59,617 nucleotides of DNA from Clostridiales bacterium (GTDB taxonomy: Bacteria; Bacillota; Clostridia; Christensenellales; Borkfalkiaceae): assembly GCA_022508245.1 (NCBI GenBank), contig JAFLVO010000007.1, positions 1 through 59,617 of the forward strand, given 5' to 3'. The notes under the pieces were generated by a model. The model saw only the letters and a program-made list of their open reading frames with translations, did no database searches and was not told the origin of the DNA. Below, one piece after another: positions 49,738 to 58,359 of the stretch; position 1 is the first letter of the stretch, and the number at the start of each line of letters is the position of its first letter. The translations under genes were made by a program, and so were the position numbers.

Positions 49738-50373
49738 CTATTTAATTTTAAAGCCGAAAACCTGTCGGCAAAAATTTCTTTTATCTTTTTTAAAATACCC
49801 GAAGTCTATATTGCCTTTATAATCTATCAAATTACGTTTATCCAAAAAATTGAATAAAGCTCCGTCCACAGTCAGAACCATATCAGCTCCGTCATCGCCT
49901 TCAACGTCATAAACGTAGACCTTTAAACCTATTCCCGAAGTACTCATAGATGCAAACACGGAGCACTCCGCCCTATCGAACGGAATAATTTTTGCGCCGA
50001 AAACGTCGTCATCCTTCATAACGAAACCGTTATCGGAAATAATACCCCTTTGCTTTAAAATTTCCTCCGCCTTGTCCTGCGGCATATCCGTAAATTCTTC
50101 TTCAAGCCGAACGGCATTAACTTCCACAAGGCGATTGCGCAGTTTTAAAGCAATTAAATAATATATTCCGAGCCCTACGAAAAACACCGAAAAAAGTGCA
50201 ATCATAGTAGCGTACGTTTCAACTCTTTCCTCGTAGATTACACCTACCGTCACCATTGCAGGTACGCACAGTGCAAACCACGCGGCAAAAAAACAGATTA
50301 AAGCAACGTTGAATTTAAAAACGCACGACGGGAGATGTTTTTTGTCAAAGCTTATCTGCCCTTTTAGAATCAT
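49738..50373 (-). CDS. hypothetical membrane protein between trmFO and hslV
   Basis: A 211-residue protein with two hydrophobic helices (VALICFFAAWFALCVPAMVTVGVI, about 24-47, and MIALFSVFFVGLGIYYLIAL, about 57-76) and a soluble C-terminal domain (about 80-211) of mixed alpha/beta character. I do not recognise a family. The start overlaps the trmFO stop (ATGA), so it is translated with trmFO. In many Firmicutes xerC occupies this place; this protein is not a recombinase. Confidence 0.65.
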   Translation of the reverse strand: MILKGQISFDKKHLPSCVFKFNVALICFFAAWFALCVPAMVTVGVIYEERVETYATMIALFSVFFVGLGIYYLIALKLRNRLVEVNAVRLEEEFTDMPQDKAEEILKQRGIISDNGFVMKDDDVFGAKIIPFDRAECSVFASMSTSGIGLKVYVYDVEGDDGADMVLTVDGALFNFLDKRNLIDYKGNIDFGYFKKDKRNFCRQVFGFKIK

Positions 50374-51659
50374 AAAAGTTTTCCTACGTACTCTTTAATA
50401 CTTTCAAGGGCGCGATTAGCTAAATATGCGTAGCGCTCTTTTTTGTTTCTTATCTTGATTTCGGCGGGTTTTAATATGCCGAAATTTGCGTTCATTGGCT
50501 GAAAATTTTCATTTGCCCCCGATATATGCCTCGACAACGCGCCCATGACGGTTGTCGGCTCGGGGATTTTAGGCTCTCGCCCGCAAAGCCTTTCATACAT
50601 ATGAACAGCGGCTAAAATCCCGCTTGCCGCGCTTTCAACGTAGCCCTCAACGCCCGTAATTTGCCCCGCGAAGAAAACTTTTTCATTGGTTTTTAAAGAA
50701 AAGTCCGCATTGAGGCAGTCGGGGGAATTTAAAAATGTATTTCTGTGCATAACGCCGTATCTCAAAAATTCTGCCTCCTTTAAGGCGGGAATTATGGAAA
50801 ATACTCGCTTTTGCTCGCCGAATTTTAAATTTGTCTGACAGCCGACGAGGTTGAACGCCGTGCCGTCGCCGTTTTCCTTGCGAAGCTGCAAAACGGCGTA
50901 ATATCTGTTCTCGCCGCCCAAACCCACGGGTTTGAAATTAGCAAATCTCAGGCAGTCCTCGCCCCGCGCCGCCATAACCTCTATGGGCATACAACCTTCG
51001 AAAATTTCTCTCTTTTCAAACTCGTGCAGGATAGTTTTCTCCGCCGATACAAGCTCTTTTACAAACTCGGTATATTCCTCTTTTTTCAAGGGACAGTTTA
51101 AATAATCGTCGCCGCCCTTGCCGTATCTGTCGCCGAAAAAGCACTTATCAAAGTTGATACTCTCTCTTGCTACGATGGGTGCGGAGGCATCGTAAAAATG
51201 CAATTGCCCCCCACATATGCTTGAAATACTGCTTGATAGTGCGTCCGTAGTCAAGGGTCCGCTCGCTACGATACACCAATCGTCGGGAACTGAAGTTACC
51301 TCTTCACAGACAAACTTTATATTGCCGTTTTCTTTGAGTTTTTTGGTAACGTACTCCGCAAATTTTGCTCTGTCCACGGCAAGTGCGCCGCCGGCAGGAA
51401 CCTCCGACATTTGCGCCGCCTCCATAGTCAGCGAACCGAAACAGCGCATTTCCTCTTTAAGTAGTCCGCAGGCGTTGCCGTAGATATCCTTACTTTTTAA
51501 GGAGTTGGAGCAGACGAGTTCGCAGAAGTTTTCATCCGTATGGGCGGGGGTAAACGAGCGGGGTTTTATGTCGTAGAGCTCTACTTCAACACCCCTGCGG
51601 GCGAGATAGTACGCTGCCTCCGACCCCGCAAGTCCTGCGCCGATAATTTTAATTTTCAT
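50370..51659 (-). CDS. trmFO: methylenetetrahydrofolate-tRNA-(uracil-5-)-methyltransferase TrmFO
   Basis: A 429-residue FAD enzyme that makes m5U54 in tRNA with methylene-THF. N-terminal FAD-binding IIGAGLAGSEAAYYLARRG; conserved ELVCSNSLKS, CFFGDRYGKGG, FMGCMPIEV-like (EGCMPIEVMAARG), GQITGVEGYVESAASG and FQPMNANFGI. It overlaps the topA stop by 11 bp. Two copies of the G-rich motif lie in its variable loops, in different reading phases. Confidence 0.95.
   Translation of the reverse strand: MKIKIIGAGLAGSEAAYYLARRGVEVELYDIKPRSFTPAHTDENFCELVCSNSLKSKDIYGNACGLLKEEMRCFGSLTMEAAQMSEVPAGGALAVDRAKFAEYVTKKLKENGNIKFVCEEVTSVPDDWCIVASGPLTTDALSSSISSICGGQLHFYDASAPIVARESINFDKCFFGDRYGKGGDDYLNCPLKKEEYTEFVKELVSAEKTILHEFEKREIFEGCMPIEVMAARGEDCLRFANFKPVGLGGENRYYAVLQLRKENGDGTAFNLVGCQTNLKFGEQKRVFSIIPALKEAEFLRYGVMHRNTFLNSPDCLNADFSLKTNEKVFFAGQITGVEGYVESAASGILAAVHMYERLCGREPKIPEPTTVMGALSRHISGANENFQPMNANFGILKPAEIKIRNKKERYAYLANRALESIKEYVGKLL
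50510..50537 (-). repeat. G-rich motif copy inside trmFO (C-terminal loop)
   Basis: Minus strand reads GAGGCATATATCGGGGGCAA; encodes Arg-His-Ile-Ser-Gly-Ala-Asn just before the conserved FQPMN segment. Confidence 0.7.
51201..51228 (-). repeat. G-rich motif copy inside trmFO (central loop)
   Basis: Minus strand reads GCATATGTGGGGGGCAATTG; encodes Ile-Cys-Gly-Gly-Gln-Leu in a loop of variable sequence before FYDASAPI. Confidence 0.7.
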
Positions 51660-53964
51660 CTTTGACCGGTACCGAGTAGTCGCACTCCTTTGACGAGCAC
51701 TTTATATTTCCGTTCTTCTTTATCAAGTATTTTCCGCACTTTGGACATCTGTCGCCCGTGGGAGCGTCCCAGCTCATAAATTTGCACTCGGGATAGCCCG
51801 TGCAGCCGAAATATATTTTACCGCTCTTTGAATTCATTCTTCTCATCGGTTTGCCGCATTCGGGGCACTTGCCGTCGATTTTATCCCTTTCACTTTCGGG
51901 AACTCCGCTCTTCGAGCGCTTGGAATTGCACTTGGGGCATTCGAAGTACTGCCCGTACTTGCCCCTTTTAAGAACCATATTGCTTCCGCACTCGCTGCAC
52001 TTTTCCTGCGTGTTTTCCGCATCTATGGGCAAGATATACGAACATTTGGGGTAGTTGGGGCAGGCAAGAAATTTGCCGAATTTGCCACTCTTTACTACCA
52101 TGTTCGCGCCGCACTTGGGGCAGAGGGTATCGGACTTTTCAACCTCGCTTTCGCTCACAATATTGGAGCAGGTGGGATAGTTGGTGCAGGCAAGATACTT
52201 TCCGTACTTGCCCACGCGGCGAAGCATTGGGCTGCCGCACTTATCGCACATTATATCGGTGCTTTCGTCGCCGTCGGTGGTTGCAACCTTAAGCCTTGCC
52301 TCAAAGCCCGGATAAAAATCGGCAATTATCTTGTGCCAATCGCAACCGCCCTCTTCAATTTTATCGAGGTCGTCCTCCATTTTCGCCGTAAAGCCGACGT
52401 CCATAATGTCCGTAAAGTATTTTACGAGCATATCCGTAATACTGTACGCAACGTCGGTGGGAAGCATATACTTGCCTTCTTTTTCAACGTACTTCCTCTT
52501 TGTGAGTACGGAAATTATTGATGCATAGGTGGAGGGTCTGCCTATTCCCTTCTCCTCCATTGCCTTTACAAGCGACGCGTCGGTATAGCGTAGCGGGGGC
52601 TTGGTGTTTTTCAATATTTTATCGAATTCGTTTAAATTTAACAGATCGCCCTCGTTCAAAGGAGGAAGGAGCTTTGCAACCTCGTCGTCCTCGTCCTTTT
52701 CCTTGGGTGCGTCCTGATAGACTGCGGTATACCCCGCAAAGAGCATAGCTCTTCCGCTTGCTTTAAAGGTGTAGCCACCGCTTACAGCCTCTATCTGCAT
52801 AGAGTTGTACTGCGCTTCCGCCATCTGCGAGGCAACGAACCTGTCGTAGACGAGCTTGTAGATGTTGTAGTGCTTTCTGTCAAGACTGTTTTTAACGCTT
52901 GCAGGAGTGATAGCAAGATTTATGGGGCGAATTGCCTCGTGAGCATCCTGCGCGCCTTTTTTTGTGGCGTAATAGTTGGGTTTTTGAGGTACATATTCCT
53001 CGCCGTAGGTATTTTTGATGAATTCAAGCGCGTTTTGCTGTGCTTCCGCCGAAATGCGCACGGAGTCCGTTCTTATATAGGTAATGAGCGCAATATGGTC
53101 GCCGCCGACATCCATACCCTCGTAGAGATGCTGCGCAACGAGCATTGTTTCGGGGGAGGTCATGCCGAACTTGTTTGAAGCGTCCTGCTGCAGCGACGAG
53201 GTGGTAAAGGGTGCGGGGGCGTGTTGCTTTACAATCCCCTTTTTGACATTTGCAACCTTAAAGGTATCCGCTTTCACGCGGGACTCTACCTCGTTTGCAG
53301 TCTCTTCCGAAATGCTCTCTCCCGATTTTTTAAGAAGGTGTGTTGCCTTAAAGGGCGCATGTTTGCCCTCTTTGTCCTGCAGATGAGCGTTCATCTGCCA
53401 ATAGGCTTCGGGAATAAAGGCGGTAATTTCGCGTTCTCTGTCAACGATAAGCCGAAGCGCAACCGACTGCACTCTGCCCGCCGAAAGCCCGTTGCATATG
53501 CGCTTATTGAGAAGGGGCGATAATTTGTAACCCACGAGCCTGTCTAAAACTCGTCTTGCCTGCTGTGCGTCCACGAGATTGTAGTTGATTTTGCGGGGAT
53601 GCATTAAGGCGTTTTGCACAGCGGCGGGCGAAATTTCGTTGAATTCTATTCTGTTTTCGCCCTGCGCGTCAAGACCCAATACCGTTTGCAGGTGCCAGCT
53701 TATTGCCTCGCCCTCTCTGTCGGGGTCGGTCGCAAGATAGATTCTGCCGCTCTTCTGTGCAGCGCTTGCAAGTCTTTTTATAACCTCCTTCTTGGCGGGA
53801 GTTATCACGTATGTGGGCTCGAAACCCGAACCGACCTTTACGCCGAGCGTCCTTTCAGGTAAATCGCGTACGTGCCCGCCGGAGGCGTCAACCCTGTACT
53901 TGCCCTTTAAGTATTTTGAGATTGTTTTCGCTTTTGAAGGCGATTCCACTATAATTAAGTCCAT
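51649..53964 (-). CDS. topA: DNA topoisomerase I
   Basis: A 771-residue type IA topoisomerase that relaxes negative supercoils. The ATG at 53964 (AAGGAGC before it) is preferred; an earlier in-frame start adds ten residues. The Toprim domain opens LIIVESPSKAKTISK; the active-site Tyr is in LITYIRTDSVRIS; EKGIGRPSTYA is conserved. The C-terminus has five four-cysteine zinc ribbons (the first begins CDKCGSPMLRR). Follows dprA by 16 bp. Confidence 0.97.
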   Translation of the reverse strand: MDLIIVESPSKAKTISKYLKGKYRVDASGGHVRDLPERTLGVKVGSGFEPTYVITPAKKEVIKRLASAAQKSGRIYLATDPDREGEAISWHLQTVLGLDAQGENRIEFNEISPAAVQNALMHPRKINYNLVDAQQARRVLDRLVGYKLSPLLNKRICNGLSAGRVQSVALRLIVDREREITAFIPEAYWQMNAHLQDKEGKHAPFKATHLLKKSGESISEETANEVESRVKADTFKVANVKKGIVKQHAPAPFTTSSLQQDASNKFGMTSPETMLVAQHLYEGMDVGGDHIALITYIRTDSVRISAEAQQNALEFIKNTYGEEYVPQKPNYYATKKGAQDAHEAIRPINLAITPASVKNSLDRKHYNIYKLVYDRFVASQMAEAQYNSMQIEAVSGGYTFKASGRAMLFAGYTAVYQDAPKEKDEDDEVAKLLPPLNEGDLLNLNEFDKILKNTKPPLRYTDASLVKAMEEKGIGRPSTYASIISVLTKRKYVEKEGKYMLPTDVAYSITDMLVKYFTDIMDVGFTAKMEDDLDKIEEGGCDWHKIIADFYPGFEARLKVATTDGDESTDIMCDKCGSPMLRRVGKYGKYLACTNYPTCSNIVSESEVEKSDTLCPKCGANMVVKSGKFGKFLACPNYPKCSYILPIDAENTQEKCSECGSNMVLKRGKYGQYFECPKCNSKRSKSGVPESERDKIDGKCPECGKPMRRMNSKSGKIYFGCTGYPECKFMSWDAPTGDRCPKCGKYLIKKNGNIKCSSKECDYSVPVKDEN

Positions 53965-53980
53965 ATGCTCCTTCCTTCGG

Positions 53981-55054
53981 CTATAGCGCCGCATATCTGT
54001 TCCCGCCCAAGCGTATTATCAGCCCCTTGATTTCAAGAGATGAAAGAACGGGTATTATCTGATGTGGTAATTTGTTTAATTTTTCCGCAATTTCGGGGGC
54101 AAACGCCTCTCCCGCCTCGCGTATTGCGGCAAGAGCAATTTGCTCGTCGCTGTTTAACTCCATCTTTTCTTCGGTAGGTTTGTAATCAAGCCCGAACGCC
54201 TCAAAGATATCAAGCGGGTTCTCAACAAGGTTTGCACCCTTTTTAATGAGAAAATTGCACCCTTCGCCGTAGGTTACGCCCATCGAATAGGGAAACGCCA
54301 TAACCTGCTTGCCGAACTCTTCTGCGTAGTTTGCAGTTATAAGCGCGCCGCTCTTTTTGCCCGCCGAAACGACCAAAACAGCATCCGCAAGCCCCGCAAT
54401 TATTCTGTTCCTTACGGGAAACTGATAGCTCCTCGGCGGAATTTCGGGCGGGTATTCGGAAATGAGCAGCCCGCTTTTTTCAACCTTTTGAATAAGCTTC
54501 TCGCTCACTGCGGGGTAGGCGTAGTCGAACCCGTAGGCAAGCACGGAGATAATTTTCCCGCTGTGAATAGCGCCCTCGATTGCCGCGCTGTCTGCGCCGT
54601 CCGCCATGCCTGTAACGATAGTAAATTTATCTGATAATTCTCCCGAAATCTTTGAGCACTCCCTCAAAATGTTGGGCTGGGTTCTTCTTGATCCGACTAT
54701 GGCAAAGCACCTTGATTTCAGCAAAGTCAGGTTGCCCTTGCAGTACAAAACTATGGGCGAATTGAGTATTTGTTTTAAATCTTCGGGATAGTTTTCCGAA
54801 TAAAACGTGATACAGGTCACGTTTTTCGCTTCCAAAGAGCTTAAAACTTTCTTTCGGTAAGCGTCATCGGAAAACTTACCTTTCACTTTATTATATACTC
54901 CCTCCGAAAGACTTTTAATCAATGTCGGGGTATTTTTATCCAAATTGGCAAACGGGGTTTTAAAGCAGTTCAATAAAATGCATTTATTTTTATATGTAAG
55001 CTCTTCAAACGAATCTATTACAATTGCGTCGATCTCTTGCCTTGAATAGGTCAT
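53981..55054 (-). CDS. dprA: DNA processing protein DprA
   Basis: A 357-residue protein that loads RecA on incoming single-stranded DNA during transformation. The chosen ATG overlaps the comM stop (ATGA); a longer frame reaching 55243 runs back into comM. The Rossmann domain shows FAIVGSRRTQPN, TGMADGADSAAIEGA, VLAYGFDYAYP, and SEYPP with RNRIIAGLAD. A C-terminal winged helix (IREAGEAFAPEIAEKLN) follows. It pairs with comM, suggesting natural competence or general DNA uptake; other com genes are not in the window. Confidence 0.95.
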   Translation of the reverse strand: MTYSRQEIDAIVIDSFEELTYKNKCILLNCFKTPFANLDKNTPTLIKSLSEGVYNKVKGKFSDDAYRKKVLSSLEAKNVTCITFYSENYPEDLKQILNSPIVLYCKGNLTLLKSRCFAIVGSRRTQPNILRECSKISGELSDKFTIVTGMADGADSAAIEGAIHSGKIISVLAYGFDYAYPAVSEKLIQKVEKSGLLISEYPPEIPPRSYQFPVRNRIIAGLADAVLVVSAGKKSGALITANYAEEFGKQVMAFPYSMGVTYGEGCNFLIKKGANLVENPLDIFEAFGLDYKPTEEKMELNSDEQIALAAIREAGEAFAPEIAEKLNKLPHQIIPVLSSLEIKGLIIRLGGNRYAAL

Positions 55055-56577
55055 AATTTGCTCGTGTCGTAGCTCCTGTACGAAGTGGCTTCGAGGATAT
55101 GCTCGGGCTTTATCTCCTCTGAAAAATCGAGGTCGGCAATAGTTCTTGCCACTTTTATAATTCTCGTCCTTGCGCGGGCGGAGAGATGAAGAGTTTCGAA
55201 CGCCGTGCGCAGAATTTGCTCGCACTCTTTGGAAAGCTTGCAATACTTTTTAATCTGCCTCTCGCCCATATTAGAGTTTACGGCAATATTTTCTTCGCTG
55301 AACCTCTCTCTTTGAATTGCGCGCGCCTTTTCAACACGCGCTTTTACATTCGCACTCGGCTCCTCGCTTCCCTCGCCCGAAAGGTCCTCGTATTTTACTC
55401 CGTCCACCTCGACCTGCAAATCAATTCTGTCCAAAAGCGGACCCGAAATTTTACTTCTGTATTTATGAATCTGCGCCGGCGTACAGGTGCAAGTGAGATG
55501 CGCCGAACCGTAATTTCCGCAGGGGCAGGGGTTCATACTCGCGCAGAGAATGAAGTCTGCCGGAAAAGTTACGGCTCCGCCTGCGCGGGTCACGGTTATT
55601 ATTTTATCTTCAAGGGGCTGGCGAAGGGATTCGAGCGCGTTGCGGGTGTATTCGGGAAGCTCGTCCAAAAACAGCACGCCCTTGTGCGCTTTGGAAATTT
55701 CGCCGGGATGAATTTTATTATTTCCGCCGCCGCAGAGCGATACGGTCGTAGCCGTGTGGTGGGGTGTTCTGAATGGACGCAGTGACACAATCCCCTCCTC
55801 GTTGAGCTCGCCCGCAACCGAGTGTATTTTGGTAACCTCCAAAGCCTCGTCAAAGGTCATATCGGGCATAATCGTGGGAATACACCTTGCAAGCAGAGTC
55901 TTGCCCGTTCCCGGAGGACCTGCAAGAAGAATATTGTGCCCGCCCGCAACGGCAATCTCTAACGCTCTTTTAGCCGTTTTCTGACCGCGCACAAGCGACA
56001 TATCGTAGTTGTAGTTATTCTCTTTCTGCGTAGCCACAAAATCGCGGTGCTCTACGGGCTTAAACGCCCTCTCGCCCTTCAAAAACTCCACGGTATCGCG
56101 AAGTGAGGACAGCGCGTAAACCTCCGTGCCCTCCAGATAGCTCGCCTCATTGGCGTTGTCTTTGGGCACGATAAAGCGGGTACAGCCCTTCGCCTTTGCC
56201 GATATAAGTATGGGCATTATGCCCGTAACGGGACGTAAGCCCCCGTCGAGGGCAAGCTCGCCCAAAAACACCGTGTCGTCAGTGTCGGCTTCAAGCTGGT
56301 CGCTCGCCTTCAAAATGCTTACTGCAATGGGCAAATCGTAGTGCGAACCCTCTTTTTTGATGTCCGCGGGAGCAAGATTTATAGTTATTTTGTTTACGGG
56401 AAAGTTAAGAACACTGTTTTTAATGGCGGAGCGTACGCGCTCCTTGCTCTCTTTTACGGCAGCGTCGGGCAGTCCTACTAGGTCGTAAGACACCATACCC
56501 TTGTTTATATCCGTCTCTATCTGAACGGCAACACCTTCAAGTCCGTTTAAAGCAAAGCTAGAAATTTTAGACAGCAT
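55051..56577 (-). CDS. comM: YifB/ComM family Mg-chelatase-like AAA ATPase
   Basis: A 508-residue hexameric helicase that in other bacteria promotes branch migration during natural transformation. The ATG at 56577 has AAGGAAA upstream; the longer open frame to 56829 comes from the upstream repeat (A5). N-terminal Lon-like domain (SFALNGLEGVAVQIETDI, then GLPDAAVKESKERVRSAI); Walker A LAGPPGTGKTLLA; Walker B VLFLDELPEY; zinc-ribbon-like CPCGNYG and arginine-finger region PLLDRIDLQ. First gene of the comM-dprA-topA-trmFO operon. Confidence 0.95.
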   Translation of the reverse strand: MLSKISSFALNGLEGVAVQIETDINKGMVSYDLVGLPDAAVKESKERVRSAIKNSVLNFPVNKITINLAPADIKKEGSHYDLPIAVSILKASDQLEADTDDTVFLGELALDGGLRPVTGIMPILISAKAKGCTRFIVPKDNANEASYLEGTEVYALSSLRDTVEFLKGERAFKPVEHRDFVATQKENNYNYDMSLVRGQKTAKRALEIAVAGGHNILLAGPPGTGKTLLARCIPTIMPDMTFDEALEVTKIHSVAGELNEEGIVSLRPFRTPHHTATTVSLCGGGNNKIHPGEISKAHKGVLFLDELPEYTRNALESLRQPLEDKIITVTRAGGAVTFPADFILCASMNPCPCGNYGSAHLTCTCTPAQIHKYRSKISGPLLDRIDLQVEVDGVKYEDLSGEGSEEPSANVKARVEKARAIQRERFSEENIAVNSNMGERQIKKYCKLSKECEQILRTAFETLHLSARARTRIIKVARTIADLDFSEEIKPEHILEATSYRSYDTSKL

Positions 56578-56587
56578 GTTATTTTCC

Positions 56588-56849
56588 TTAAGTTTAGGAG
56601 AGCCGAGCTTGCAAGGTTTTTGCAATACTTTGTCGTTTGTCCTTGCCGTATATTCTATACGCCTTCGTCCCAGCTCCTCGTCTTGCTTTGATTTATGGCA
56701 AAAACTGCCGTACACCCTAAGTAAGTATATTTTGATGATTTTTGTGCGGATTGTGCGCAATAATACTGAACGTATTTCAAGCGCAAGCCGTGCGGAAAGC
56801 GCGAAATAGACACCCTTAAGGCTTCGCAAGTTCGGCTCTCCTGAACTTA
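56588..56849 (-). repeat. family A element, copy A5, with long terminal inverted repeats
   Basis: Arms TTTAGGAGAGCCGAGCTTGC (from 56593) and GCAAGTTCGGCTCTCCTGAA (from 56826) pair with two mismatches over about 24 bp. Inside, the minus strand has GCAAGACGAGG, GGCGTATAGAATATACG and CAAAGTATTGC, echoing the cores of A1 and A3. It fills the gap between rplS and comM. Confidence 0.65.
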
Positions 56850-56861
56850 TATAAAAGTAAA

Positions 56862-56882
56862 GCTCCCGCGCATAACGGGAGC
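56862..56882 (-). terminator. rplS terminator
   Basis: Minus strand: GCTCCCG-TTATGCG-CGGGAGC followed by TTTACTTTTA. Confidence 0.85.
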
Positions 56883-56891
56883 ATTTATAAA

Positions 56892-57236
56892 TTATTTAAG
56901 TTCGGTAATCTTAGCGGCTTTACCTGTAAGTCCGCGCAGGTAGTAGAGCTTAGCCCTTCTTACTCTGCCGCGCTTAACCACGGTTATAGACGCAATCTTG
57001 GGGGAGTGCAAGGGGAAGGTTCTTTCAACTCCGACGCCGAACGAAAGTCTGCGAACAGTGAAGCTTTCGCGGATGCCGCCGTGCTTTTTGGCAATTACGA
57101 CGCCCTCGAAGTTCTGAATTCTTTCCTTTGTACCCTCGATAACCTTGAAGCCTACCTTAACCGTGTCGCCCACGTTGAATACGGGAACCGACTTTTTCAT
57201 GCCTTCTGCTTCTATGGCTTCTACAAGACCTTTCAT
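56892..57236 (-). CDS. rplS: 50S ribosomal protein L19
   Basis: A 114-residue large-subunit protein at the 30S-50S interface. Conserved [27 protein letters not shown] OB region (quoted in part), [35 protein letters not shown] and [20 protein letters not shown] precedes the ATG. Single gene with its own promoter, leader hairpin and terminator. Confidence 0.97.
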   Translation of the reverse strand: MKGLVEAIEAEGMKKSVPVFNVGDTVKVGFKVIEGTKERIQNFEGVVIAKKHGGIRESFTVRRLSFGVGVERTFPLHSPKIASITVVKRGRVRRAKLYYLRGLTGKAAKITELK

Positions 57237-57257
57237 TTCAAATCCTCCATTTATGCA

Positions 57258-57293
57258 GCGCGTTCGTGCATCGTCATATGCAGAGGACCGCGC
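57258..57293 (-). promoter_or_regulatory. candidate L19 leader hairpin
   Basis: Minus strand: GCGCG-GTCCTC-TGCAT-ATGACG-ATGCA-CGAA-CGCGC, a two-part stem directly before the rplS ribosome site. Autoregulatory L19 leaders are known in Firmicutes; family membership is not checked. Confidence 0.45.
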
Positions 57294-57306
57294 AAAATCG
57301 AACTCT

Positions 57307-57335
57307 ATCTTAACAAAACAATTTTAAAAAAGCAA
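57307..57335 (-). promoter_or_regulatory. rplS promoter
   Basis: Minus strand: TTGCTT (57330-57335), 17 bp, TAAGAT (57307-57312). Confidence 0.65.
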
Positions 57336-57411
57336 CTTATTTTAGGGGGTGTGTCGCAATTTTCACAAATCTTTTTTCAATATTATATATTGTCACTTAA
57401 AACATTGGATT

Positions 57412-57632
57412 GCGCAGAATAGCAGGCTGTTTTTGTGGACTTTTTTAAAACGCTATACGGCGCAAGGAGGGTTCCCCTCCGCCAGCGCACACAATTTGCG
57501 TATACTTACGCTTAAAAGAAGGGAATTTGCGAGATTTATTATTCTTTGCCCTAATTTATCTCGCAAAGGGGAACATAGTTCCCAAACTCACGAAAAATTT
57601 AATTCGCAGAATAGAATTAAATTTTTGTGAAC
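57412..57632 (-). repeat. family B structured element, copy B4
   Basis: Sense is the minus strand: TTCACAAA; AATTTAATTC-TATTCTGC-GAATTAAATT; GGGAAC/GTTCCC; GCGAGAT/ATCTCGC enclosing AGGGCAAAG; GCGTAAGTATACGC; GGAGGG-GAA-CCCTCC; TTGCGCCGTA. A second partial 5' end (CCACAAAAACAGC, then CTATTCTGCGC) follows at 57412-57445. The 5' end abuts the stop codon of the next gene. Confidence 0.85.
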
Positions 57633-57635
57633 TTT

Positions 57636-58262
57636 TTATACAAATTTTGAATATCCGTAGGAGTTGACGACCGCGTCGACTTTTACGCCGCTTCTGCAAA
57701 GGGGGCAGTCAACGGGCGCGTAAGAGCAATAATCGGGGATATCGTCAATGCCGAACAGCTTTACAGTCTGAACGCCGCAGTCAAACTTGTCACCGAAAAC
57801 CATAGCTGCGCCCACGGGAGTACCGCCGTAAAAACGAATGCCCTCTACAACGCTATTTACGTCCTTACCCGTTGTAGCGGATGCCGTTAGAAGAAGAACG
57901 TGCCTGTATTTTACGTAGGGCAGAAAGTTGTCGCGAAGCAACATTTTTCCGTTAGTGATCTCGGGCGTAATAACTGCTATGTTTTGATTTTTACTCATCT
58001 GTGTGTGTGCAAGCTCTTCCGCCATAAACGAGCCGACCATCTTCATCCTGTCAAGAGAAATAATAGTATCGACGGGTGTGCCCGCAAAGCGTGCCGTAAG
58101 CAGCTTTGCCGCCGCTTTTGCTTCATACAGCTGCGACTTGACCGCCGTCATATCCACGCAGTAATTTACGTGCGAGTGCTTAGTTGCAAAGTGTCCCGGA
58201 ATAACTTTTATAAATATGTTCCGGTCTGCCTTTGAAAATAGTTCGTATGCTCTGCCTTCCAT
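57636..58262 (-). CDS. orotate phosphoribosyltransferase-like protein
   Basis: A 208-residue type I phosphoribosyltransferase. The PRPP-binding segment is VLLLTASATTGKDVNS, preceded by a hood region (VDTIISLDRMKMVGSFMAEEL). The C-terminal tail DCPLCRSGVKVDAVVNSYG contains a C-x2-C and matches a group of clostridial proteins annotated as PyrE-like. Compared with classical OPRT, the usual VDDVITTG is replaced by TASATTG, so acidic PRPP-motif residues are lost and the substrate is uncertain. TTGGAGG precedes the ATG. Confidence 0.75.
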   Translation of the reverse strand: MEGRAYELFSKADRNIFIKVIPGHFATKHSHVNYCVDMTAVKSQLYEAKAAAKLLTARFAGTPVDTIISLDRMKMVGSFMAEELAHTQMSKNQNIAVITPEITNGKMLLRDNFLPYVKYRHVLLLTASATTGKDVNSVVEGIRFYGGTPVGAAMVFGDKFDCGVQTVKLFGIDDIPDYCSYAPVDCPLCRSGVKVDAVVNSYGYSKFV

Positions 58263-58315
58263 AAAATTCCTCCAAAAATTTGCGTTTTTATATGTAAATC
58301 AGACTGCAAAAAATT

Positions 58316-58347
58316 TAATTGCCCCCGTAATATGCCTTAAATAACGG
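58316..58347 (-). repeat. G-rich motif copy in the intergenic region before the phosphoribosyltransferase gene
   Basis: Minus strand reads GGCATATTACGGGGGCAATT; the only strong intergenic copy. Confidence 0.65.
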
Positions 58348-58359
58348 CAATTTGCGGTT

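Noticed and set aside
56578-56829. N-terminal extension of comM by 84 residues
   Set aside because: It is encoded by repeat A5, lacks similarity to the family, and the ATG at 56577 has a ribosome site.
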